Of a stretch of DNA of 64,000 nt, positions 10,898 through 21,400 are shown one piece after another; position 1 is the stretch's first letter; each line of letters begins with the position of its first letter. The stretch spans positions 5,001 through 69,000 of the forward strand of contig NC_020172.2 of NCBI RefSeq assembly GCF_000224145.3. The letters are read 5' to 3'. The notes beneath the pieces are model-generated. The model was not told the DNA's origin. It worked only from the letters and a program-made list of their open reading frames with translations, and made no database searches. Origin of the DNA: Ciona intestinalis. Lineage: Eukaryota; Chordata; Ascidiacea; Phlebobranchia; Cionidae. A program made the translations under genes and the position numbers.

Positions 10898-11453
10898 ATA
10901 GCCCCCCACTGAATATACAGGATCGCTGGTTGGGTTATATGACTCCGTGCTGATCCGACTTCATATACAGGCTTCAGCGGGGTGCTATATCTACTGTAGT
11001 ACTAATTGCTTTTATAACCAGAAACCAAACAGTTCATGATATCTTGCTATGTTTTATTCCTTTTTCTGGTATACAAGTACACGATACGGTATCGGGCAAA
11101 GGCTTACTTGACGGCTGGGCAAAGGCTCGTAAGAGCCCGCCATGAACCTAGACTGACCTCGAGGTCTCAGTGCCGATAGTGGTTTCTCGTTATTAGTTCT
11201 TGTGTTAGGGAAAAGGCGAATTATATAGCGGACAGAATCACGTGACAGCAGTGTGACGTCATGCGATAAAAGTGAATCGATTTGGGCCTGTCATCGGCTG
11301 AACGGGATATCATTAACCTCGTTCAACGGGGGGTTTGTTTTCATGGGAATAGTTTCCCATGAGATAAGTCGTATCCGCACTGTTGGCATTGATTAATTAA
11401 GTATTGGGATTGGGTTAGGCTATGTGACGTCACTTTAGGCGTCGAGTTGCAAC
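10898..11453 (+). mobile_element. 556-bp element without terminal inverted repeats, 6-bp target duplication
   Basis: It starts ATAGCCCCCCACTG and ends GTCGAGTTGCAAC. It is flanked by AAATCT at 10892-10897 and 11454-11459, and the host sequence is a MITE block that reads uninterrupted elsewhere (AAATTAAAAGCAAACxTTTCAAAG), so the boundaries are firm. A second insertion of the same element, at 46876 onwards, has the 6-bp duplication AGCTAT. The ends are not inverted repeats of each other. The first 95 bases can fold, since ATAGC-CCCC near the start pairs with GGGGTGCTAT near 10975-10988. There is no reading frame of note. The superfamily was not recognised. Confidence 0.7.
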
Positions 11454-14400
11454 AAATCTTTCAAAGTTTGGCAATGAAAACATACAAAACTCCAATGTGA
11501 GGGAAGATGGGACTCTAAATTGAAATATATTTACATTAGCAGTATTCTGCAACTTGTAGTTAACCTACCGAGTTAAACAGGCTGTGCTAGTTTCTTTGTT
11601 ATGTTAACTTCATATATATAACGTTAAACCGATATTATTTGTTGTTTTTATCTCAAATTAAAGTCATATTGACCCCTGGCTATTTTCTTCATGCTTATAT
11701 CTCAGTGTTTTTTTACAAAACTAAAACTGGTTTTATGAGACAAAATCAAACTGTACGAAATATTCAAGGTTGTTTTATGAAGCTAGGAAACTAGTTTAAT
11801 TGTTCGCACACGCAAACTAAAAAAATCATTGACTTTACTATGATTTAGCGAGCATCAAAAAATAGCACCTTACTATTTCGCAATTTTTTTACCTGTTCAA
11901 AGTATACTGTTTCTATTTTACATATTTTTTTTAATATTTAAAAACAGTAATCAGCCATGACGGACGATTTATAAAGTCGTGATAATACTCTCGAATAATT
12001 CTGTAACCTTATTTTCCTGATTATCAATAAATGGGGGTCCGTAAAAAGAAAAAAAATTAAAAAAAGTCTCGTTTGACAAAGTGTCCCATCTTCCCCCACC
12101 CTACTATATTAAAAATTGCCGCTTTAATTTTTATTGTACTCCAGAATCACTTTGGTTCACCAGCACGGAAATTATAAGTAAAATGTGCTTATTGAACCAG
12201 CATAAACTTTTTCTGGGCTACAATTTACATACCAACTCGGTTGTGATGACTTTAAATCAAAAGCTTAGGTTTTAACGTATAAACATCTTGTCTGGAACGT
12301 TTTCAATAGAGGGTCGTAATAAATTTGGGCCGGGTGGTCATTGTATTTGATCTCAGCTATTGCGCATGCGCAGTAGCGTCTCGGCGCCTGCGCAATGGCG
12401 TCTTGGCGCATGTGCAGTAGCGCCCGGTACAAATATATCAATCGGAACGAATATATTACGACACCTGCTGAAAAAAATTCCGGAAATATATTAGTAATAT
12501 AGTAGGGTGGGGGAAGGTGGGACACTTTGTCAGACGAGTCTTTTTTTAAGTTTTCTTTTTACGGACTCTCATTTAATGATAATCAGAAAAAATAAGGTTA
12601 CAGAATTATTCGACAGTATTATCACGACTTTATAAAACGCCCGTCAAAGCTGATTACTGTTTTTAAATATTAAAAAAAATATGTAAAATAGAAACACTAT
12701 ACTTTGAACAGGTAAAAAATGCGAAATAGTAAGGTGCCATTTTTTAATGCTCGGTAAATCATAGTAAAGCAATGCAAATGAATTTTTTTAGTTTGCGTGA
12801 GCGAACGATTAAACTGGTTTCATAGCCTCATAAAACAACCTTGAATATTTCGTACAGTTTGATTTTGTCTCATAAAACTAGTTTTAGTTTTGTAAAAAAA
12901 CACTGAAATATAAGCATGAAGAAAATCGACAGGATTAATATGACTTTGATTTGAGATAAAAACAAAAAAAATCGGTTTAACGTTATATATATGAAGTTTA
13001 CATGGCAAAGAAACTAGCACAGCCTGTTTAACTCGGTGGGTTAACTACAAGTTGCAGAATACTGCTAATGTAAATATATTTCAATTTAGAGTCCCATCTT
13101 CCTCCACATTGTAGTTATGTATGTTTTTGTTGCCAAATTTTTAATGAATTTGCTTTTAATTTAGTAATTTATACCTCAGGGGATATTTAACTATAAGATA
13201 CTGATATAATAAAAAGATAATATTTTGAAAATATATTCGAAATTTGGTTATTTGCACTTGGTGATAATTTATAAGAATTGGCTTGTGCCAAAAACAGAGT
13301 AGTAATACTCAACTCGTAGCAAAAATAAACAAAATTATTAATAGTTATAAATTATAATCAATTTTCTGTTATTACATATACACTTGTAGGATTTATTCAT
13401 TTATGTTCGAACATTACCCATTGTTGTTCAAACAATACCAATTGTTATGCAATAATTCAATATATATATAGGTAACATGTTAAAAACTATAGCATTAGGG
13501 CAAGAAAAAGAACGTTTACACTTAATTTTCAAAGCGTACAGTATTATTTCGTGTTATTTACGTATATTCCTATTTATAAATACACTTAATAATCAAAGTT
13601 AACAATGGTTTTAAACTGTCCCATCTTATCCTGCGTGTTTTCGAATTTGTAAAATTTCACCTGTTGTGCGGATCGTTAAATAACTTTTCGTGTGTTTTGT
13701 TATATTTTATTAAATTGGTGTCAATTAATAAAGAAATGATAGTACTAATTTGTGGTATTACCTAAAAACCGTCATCTATTTTGATTTTGGAAATATTCAG
13801 CAATATGTGCTGAAGTGTCCCATCTTCTCCCATTGTACTATAATTATTTAGTAATTTAATTAAAAACCTTCAAACAAACGGTTCGTTAGAAATATATATA
13901 TATTAGAAAATAGTTGTTTTACCCTATGACTTTAAATTAGGTCAAAAAAACAACGAAAAACCACATAAAACGCCGTCGATTCCATTGACTGCAATAGTAA
14001 ACGGGAACGACCCGCGAAAGAGAAAAAATATATCACGTCTCTTCTTTGCCGACATTAGAGATGCGCGTTCTATTCTTTTTTATTTCTGTGATATTAATAA
14101 TAAAGTGAGAAATAGTAAGGTGCTAATTTTGATTGATTGCTAAATCATAGTAAAGCCGATGAAGTTGTGTAGTTAGCGAGTGTGAACGGTTAAAGTAGTT
14201 TCATAGATTCAATACAGAAACTTAAATATTTCGTACAGTTTGATTTTGTTTCCTAAAACTAGTTTCAGTTTTGTAAATGTCTTTTAATTTGGTGTTCCAT
14301 CTTTTCCCACATTATAGTTTTGTAGGTTTTTTTATTGCCAAACTTTGAAAGGATTGCTTTTAATTTAATAATTTATACCTCAGAGTTATTCAAATACAAA

Positions 14401-17400
14401 ATACTGATATAATAAAAAGATAACATATGAAAAATATATTAAAAATTTAGTCATTTGCAATTGGAGATAATTAATGGGAAAGGGCTTGTGCGGAAAACAG
14501 TGTATAGCAATATTCAATTTGTAGAAAAAATGTAAACTTTATGAATAGTTATTCTCAAGTTTTCGACGATTTTTGAATTGTTGTCAAAGGAATGATAATA
14601 CTAATTCACCTTTTATTTTTGAAGTACTTGGCAATATGTGCCTAAAGTGCATCTTACCCCTCCCTACTATAACACACAAGTTTACAAATCTTCCTGTGTA
14701 GAATGATGCAATCGTTTTAAAACAATCTTTTGCCTTCGACGACCAACGGTATTTTAGATACGCATGTCCTCCAGGCATATGTATAGAGGTAAGTGGTCTA
14801 TCACACCTTTTTCGACGACAGTTTTACCATGCGTATTTCGCAAAACCTGTGTGTTCTATTTTCTGTTGGTAATTATCAACTGAAGCTAGCCATGTTTGTT
14901 CGTAAAAAGTATGTTTAAAAATTATAATACAAAAGATATATCTGTGTTTAGTAAGGCTGAGATTATATGTAAGAATAAGAAGCTGTATTGAAAGTATGGC
15001 AGGTTCATATGCATAACTTAAGAAGGAACTGAAGTCAAATTTTATAATTGATGTACAGTTAGTCATTATTGAGCTGAATCGACAGTTCACTTCTTTTCTA
15101 TTTAAATTGGTAGTGACTTATAGTTTTTGACGTCAATGCATCCAAACTTTTTTATCCTGTGGACCTTTTTAGTCGATACTCAAATCTAATTGCTTTTCCC
15201 GTTGCCTGTAAAGGTTAAGATTCTTAAAGATTCTCGGCTATAAATATTATGTAAGGGTGGAGTATCTGTGACATCACAGTTGCTTTGTTTATTCTTTTTA
15301 TTCCCCATTTGTACTCACAACTTTTGAGAAAGAGATATCAAGTCGCAAAGCTTTAGAACTCTGGTGTGTAAAAAATGTTAATTAAAAACAATTTTTTAAA
15401 CACGCTTTACTATTCTAGGGTAGGCCAATTGCTTACTAGGTTTAAAACGCTTTACAATCCCAAAACAAATTCGCCCCTGGCGATTACAAACTACCTTCGG
15501 GGAAAAATTTGTAGTTTGCTAGTTTAAATCCTCAATCCAGTATCGTAGCGTGGCATGAGCGAAAATTCGTTTAGCAATATCTGTTTTATTATTGCTAATT
15601 TTCTGTTGTTACGAGTTCATATGCCGCACAACAGGTGAAATTTTACAAATTCGAAAACACACAGGATAAGATGGGACAGTTTAAAATCATTGTTAATTTT
15701 GATTAATAAGTGTATTTATAAACAGGAATATACGTAAATAACACGAAATAATACTGCACGCTTTGTAAAGTAAGTCTAAACATTCTTTTTCTTGCCCTAG
15801 TATTTAATATGTTACCCATACCATACCTTATATTATTGCATAACAATTGGTATCCCATCTTCCCCACGTTGTAGTTTTGTATGTTTTCATTGCCAAACTT
15901 AAAAAGATTTGCCTTTAATTTAGCAATTTATACATCAGGGGTTATTCAACTATAAGATACTGATATAATAAAAAGATAATATTTTGAAAATATATTCGAA
16001 ATTTGGTCATTAGCACTTGGTCATAATTTATGAGAAGTGGCTAGTGCCAAAAACAGAGTAGTAATACCCAATTTGAAGCAAAAATAAAAACTTTATCAAC
16101 AGTTATTATCCATTTTCTGTTATTACAAATTCATATACATTTGTAGGATACAATATTTATCCATTGAAGTTCGAACATTAATCTTTGTCGTTCAAACAAT
16201 ACCAATTGTTATGCAATAATATAATGTATAGGTAACATGTTAAAAACTATAGCAGTAGGGCAAAAAAAGAATGTGTAGACTTAATTTTCAAAGCGTACAG
16301 TATTATTTCATGTTATTTACGTATATTCCTATTTATAAATACACTTAATAATCAAAATTAACAATGATTTTAAACTGTCCCATCTTATCCTGTGTGTTTT
16401 CGAATTTGTAAAATTTCACTGTTGTGCGGATCGCTAAATAACTCCTCGTGTGTTTTATTATATTTTATTAAATTGTTTTCAATTAATAAAGGAATGATAG
16501 TACTAATTCGTGGTATTACCCAAAAACCGTAACTATTTTGATTTTGGACTATTTGGCAATATGTGCTTAAGTGTCTTATCTTCCCCCATTGTACTATATA
16601 TGTTTTCCTTCAAGGGCATCGCCTGCTATAAAAGATTAACAGTGCCATATATACAAAATATGTTCTTTTTATTATATAGTAGTGTGGCAGAATACAGAAC
16701 GCTTAAGCACATACAGCAAAATATTTCCAAACTCAAAATATATTGCCGTTTTGGTGTGATATATACGATGATGAAACATTTTCGCACACCAGGTGTAATT
16801 ATATAAATTTGAAAACAAGCGCTTAGATACCACGAAATAATATTAAACGCTTTGAAAATTAAGTCTACAATTCTTTTCTTGTCTCACTGCTATTGCTTTT
16901 ACCATGTTACCGAGTATACTATTTTATGAAAACTGGTAGTGGTGGAACAAAATGGGTATTGTTTGTGTTTTAATTTATTTTTCGAAATGTTGTCAATTAA
17001 TAAAAGTATGATAGTACTAATTAGTGGTATCACCCCAAAATCGCCATATGTTTTAGGTTAATTGGTCAGTTTGTGCCTAATGGTCCGGTCTTACCCCATT
17101 CTATATATTACAAAGATTTCTTTGCTATACTGCATCCATAAAATACATTTTGTTAACAAATCTGTATACAAGTGACGATAACTTAAAATACTGTACCGTT
17201 TTAAACAAATTGTAGTTTTAGCTCTGTGTAAAGTTTTAACTGTACTACAATTACAAAATTTGTCTTAACTTCCCCTTGAATACAGACTTGTAGAAAAGCA
17301 GAGAAATGAAGATTGATTATTATACACACTTGAGTTTATTTATTATCACGATATTGTTATTGACTTATGAATTTCTTTTAAAATATTGTTAAACATACAC

Positions 17401-17439
17401 AGATGAATTAAAAGATGTAGGTTGTGAACAATCTGAGTA

Positions 17440-17451
17440 ATTTGTTCAGAG
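17440..17451 (+). promoter_or_regulatory. Candidate splice acceptor immediately before the Fringe start codon
   Basis: AATTTGTTCAG ends two bases before the ATG at 17452. A 3' splice site this close to the start codon could receive an ordinary 5'-UTR exon or the spliced leader used in tunicates. The sequence alone cannot decide between them. Confidence 0.45.
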
Positions 17452-18423
17452 ATGCAAAACCAACATACGTTCTTTGGTTTTGTTATCTTTATGTTAGTTT
17501 TAACAATAATTTATTATAGTCACTTAGAACAGCATGTTGAACATGTCGGAACAAAAATGTTCTATCCGCATCCGTACGTCTCCCGGCATATAAGAGGTAA
17601 CCGATCATATGCCTTGCGTGTAGAGGACATTTTCATAACTGTGAAGACAAGCAAGCTATTCCACACAACTCGTCTCACTTTTATCATAAATACTTGGTTT
17701 AACCAGGCAAAGGATCAAATATTCTTTGTTACTGACGATGATGACATAGACTTGCATTTAAAGACCAACGGCCATGTTGTTAACAGTCACTGCGGAAATA
17801 CTCACGAATTACAGGATCTGAGTTGTAAAACGGGTAAAGAATATGATCTATTTATGACGACAAACAAAAAGTGGTGGTGTCATTTTGATGATGATAATTA
17901 CGTTAATATTAACGCATTAGTAAAATTTTTGGGCACATTCAATTGGCAAGAAGATTTTTATATTGGACGACGAAGTGTAACTCGAAAGTTTGGTGGAGTG
18001 TTTCACAAAAAATATGTCAAATTTATTTTTGCCACTGGAGGCGCTGGAGTATGTATTTCCTCTGCTCTTGCGAAAAAGATGTCGCCTTGGTGTAAAAACG
18101 GGGAGTTTTTAAAAACGTCAAAACACTTAAAGCATAACGATGATTGTACACTAGGATTCATTATCACGAATTTATTAAAAGTTGACCTGACTTTAACCAA
18201 GTTGTTTCATTCTCACCTGGAAACACTGGACACATTAAATCCAGCATCGTTTTCAACACAAGTGACATTGGCTCATGGAGCTCCTGACAACGTCATAATT
18301 ATTAACAATAACACGACAAACACTACTGTTTTTAACACTGATTTAGATCCATCACGATTTTATTCTTTACACTGTCTTATTTTTCCAGGATTACCCATGT
18401 GCAAAATAAGCAGCGAAAACTAG
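17452..18423 (+). CDS. Fringe-family O-fucosylpeptide 3-beta-N-acetylglucosaminyltransferase, single exon
   Basis: An uninterrupted 323-residue frame encodes a type II Golgi protein. A short cytosolic tail is followed by a hydrophobic anchor at about residues 7-22. The GT31 domain begins at about 58 with DIFITVKTSKLFH. Family landmarks in order are TWFNQAKDQIFFVTD (81-95), LSCK (123-126), WWCHFDDDNYVN with the metal-binding DDD (146-148), FATGGAGVCIS (193-203), NDDCTLGFII (229-238, with the aspartates of the catalytic region), HSHLETL (253-259), QVTLAHG (270-276) and DPSRFYSLHCL. Fringe enzymes extend O-fucose on EGF repeats of Notch in the Golgi and so tune ligand choice. Length is close to that of vertebrate Fringe proteins, and no key residue is missing. 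Likely N-glycosylation sites are N50 and the NNTTNTT stretch (286-292). Vertebrate Fringe genes have several introns and this copy has none. Its stop codon is 33 bp from that of the convergent P4HA gene. Confidence 0.93.
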   Translation: MQNQHTFFGFVIFMLVLTIIYYSHLEQHVEHVGTKMFYPHPYVSRHIRGNRSYALRVEDIFITVKTSKLFHTTRLTFIINTWFNQAKDQIFFVTDDDDIDLHLKTNGHVVNSHCGNTHELQDLSCKTGKEYDLFMTTNKKWWCHFDDDNYVNINALVKFLGTFNWQEDFYIGRRSVTRKFGGVFHKKYVKFIFATGGAGVCISSALAKKMSPWCKNGEFLKTSKHLKHNDDCTLGFIITNLLKVDLTLTKLFHSHLETLDTLNPASFSTQVTLAHGAPDNVIIINNNTTNTTVFNTDLDPSRFYSLHCLIFPGLPMCKISSEN

Positions 18424-18438
18424 GCACACCACAAATCA

Positions 18439-18444
18439 TTTATT
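18439..18444 (-). terminator. Poly(A) signal of the minus-strand P4HA gene
   Basis: AATAAA on the minus strand lies 12 bases beyond the stop codon at 18457-18459. It therefore sits between the two convergent stop codons, so the 3' end of this transcript probably overlaps the end of the Fringe transcript. Confidence 0.6.
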
Positions 18445-18456
18445 ATTAGAATTTGT

Positions 18457-21400
18457 TCAAAACATTCTGTTTTCTGCATTTTGAAAAAGACCACACTTTC
18501 GTACAAATTCGTGTCCCAATTCTCTAAACCACTTGTTACAAGCTGCAACAAAAGATGTAATGTTAATATTTTTTATAACGTCCCATGCTAACCAAACCCA
18601 ATTGCATATAGGGTGGGAGAAGGCGGGACTTCATTTCAAAATCTATTTGACAGTATTCTTACGGTTCAACAAAGTGCGCGGTAAAGAATACAACACTTTT
18701 TAATGAAACAATACCGTTTTCGAATTATATTCTGCTTGGCAAAGAAATCAGCACATGCTGTTACTTTCGGTAGACAGACTACTAGTTGCAGGATGCCATT
18801 AATATAAAAAATGTTGTCAATTAATAAAGGTATGATAGTACCAATTCGTGGTATCACCCCAACACCGTCAAATATTTTGAGTTCAAATATTTTTTTTTAC
18901 CACTCCACTGTACCAATTAAATTCATGTTCATAATTATGATTATTTACCCCATTTGTTTCCAATCAGAACTGGGCAGGCAGCATGTAAAGTGCGTTTGTC
19001 AAGTGCACCAGAAGGATACAAGTTGTACCAAAATACCGCGCTTCCTTTAATGGGCTCAGCTACAATATTTGGATAAAAGAAAGCTGTGCTTCCACCCTTT
19101 TGAACCTCGCTTAGCTGTAAAATATTTTTCACTCAACCAAACATGTAAGTTTGATTCATCGCATTGTCTTAATAAATAATATTTAGACTTACATATACCA
19201 ATGCAGTTGCGATACGTTGACCAGTATTCCCATATTCATAATTTTCGTTTCGGTCATCGGGCTGTTGGGTGGTCCCCACTGTTTTATTGTCCGCTGACCC
19301 TATAATACTTTTATCATCTAATAAATCATCTTCAGTTATGTTTGAAAGTACGGTCTGTCGATTGGACAAAGACTTTACATAGTCTTCCTCTTCTCTCTAT
19401 ATAAAATAAAACCTATAGATAAAATGATTGACACAAAACCGTCTCCAAATTATCCAAGTCAAGTCAAGGTATCCTGCCACAAGCGAGCGCATTAATAGCA
19501 CACCTTAATTACGTTGAACACTTTTGGTTGCTTAAGGTAAAATACAAACACACCAAAGGTCCAACAATTCAAAACTTTAGTGAAAAGTTAAACTTTAAAG
19601 CTTGTAGTAATTTGAAACACATATACATGATTATATAAAAATATACACCCACAGTCATGGCGTCGAAATGTGCAATGTAATGACCTGCCATCCCGTAATT
19701 TGCAACCTGAAAAATAAATTTGTCCATTTAAAACGGCATGATTTTACATATTTAGTTACGAATAGAGAAGCAAACTAAATATAGGTTTAAAAACTCATCC
19801 TCGGACGCGTTGTATTACGAACGGTCTGCACTGTACAAAAGTAATTACTCATTTACTCAAATAGTCTCAAAACCTTATCACTTAAAAATCGTTCCGTTGG
19901 TTCAGATTATGTTTTACATTCAACGATATGAACAACATAAATAAAAAAATGAAAAAATACTGCCGAATGTTCATTGCTAAGCACCTTTGTCTGAAATATC
20001 TGGCATTTTAGAGTACAAAAGGGGGTAAGATGGTACACTTAAACGTATATTGCCCAATATTTCAAAAACAAAAATAAATGACGTTTTATGGGTGATGTCA
20101 TGAATTTGTACTATGTTATATAGTACAGTGGGGGAAATGGGACAGTTTGTGTGATAAAACGAATTAGTACTACCATTCTTTTTTTAATTCGAAAAAATAT
20201 TATAGCGCACAAGCGAAAGATTCACACAACAGGTTCAATTTTACAAATTCAAAAATACAGAATAGGTATTTTACGAACATTATTTGAAAAATAATGTAGC
20301 CTACAAATGTATATGAACGTGTAATAACAGAAAATCGATAACAACTATTAATAAAGTTTACATTTTTGCTTCAAATTTAGCATTGCTACACTGTTTTCGC
20401 ACAAGCCACTTCTTATAAATTATCTCTAAGTGCAAATGACTGATTATATTTTCCTTATATTATCGTATTAATATATCAGTATATTATATTTAAATAACCC
20501 TGAGGTATAAATTGAATTAAAAGTAAACTTTTTAAAGTTTGGCAATAAAAAAATCTACAAAACTATAATGCGGGGAAAGATGGGACACTAAATTGAAATC
20601 ATTTTACATTAACAGTGTTCTGCACCTTATAGTTAACCTACCGAAATTTTCCCGCTGTGCTAGTTTCTTTCCCATGTAAACTTTACTTATATATAACTTT
20701 AAAATTATATTTTTGGTTGTTTTTATCCAAATTAAAGTCATATAGACCCCTGCCTACTTTCCTCATGTTTGTATATAAGTTTGTTTTCACAAAAAAAACA
20801 ACAACTAAAACTAGTTTTATAAGACAAAGTTACACTGTACGAAGAGTTTTTTTTTATGACTTTATGAAACTAGTACTCGCTCAAACTAGCAAACTACAAA
20901 ACTTCATCGATTTTACTATGATTTAGCGAGGCTTCAAAATTAACACCTTATTATTTCGCATTTTTTAAATTATTTTCCCGATTATCATTAAATGAAAGTC
21001 CGTAAAACAAAAATTAAAAAAGTCTCGTTTGATAAAGTGTCCCATCGTCCCCCACAATACCATACTTTTATTTTTCACAATACAAAAAATATTAAAACAC
21101 ACGAAGATATGTATATATATTACATGCACCGCTACTATAAAAATGGATCCCCGCAAAGGAAGGTCAAAAATAGGCACACCGGCTTAGTTAGACTCCTTTA
21201 AGAATAACCAAAACTTGTTTATACAATGAATGATATTTACCTGCAATAGTTCTGAGCTGCCAGTTAAACCAGTTACATCTGCCAATCTTTGCGACAGTCG
21301 CTTTACCGATGAGCTATCTTTATCATCAAGCCATGCCGTGTTGCTTATGCGATACTTGATTTTACCAAATCCATCCGAAGAAGCACCATTTGCCCTCAGT

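Larger units (their letters stand above)
9884..17451. repeat. MITE cluster between SLC22 and Fringe
   Basis: No gene was recognised in this 7.5-kb interval. It is packed with copies and fragments, in both orientations, of one family whose ends read GTAGGGTGGGGGAAGATGGGACACTT. Recurring internal blocks are AATTATCACCAAGTGCAAATG, GGTATAAATTxxTAAATTAAAAG, TTTCAAAGTTTGGCAATxAAAA, AACTGTACGAAATATTCA and CAATTAATAAAGGAATGATAGTAC. Clear end motifs lie near 10130, 11500, 12085-12115, 12503-12530, 13615-13630, 13817-13840, 14288, 15660, 15852, 16377 and 16570. A 556-bp unrelated element sits inside at 10898-11453. The last 300 bp before 17452 look unique. Confidence 0.75.

Noticed and set aside
16510..16806. 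98-codon open frame upstream of Fringe
   Set aside because: It consists of MITE blocks found many times in the window.
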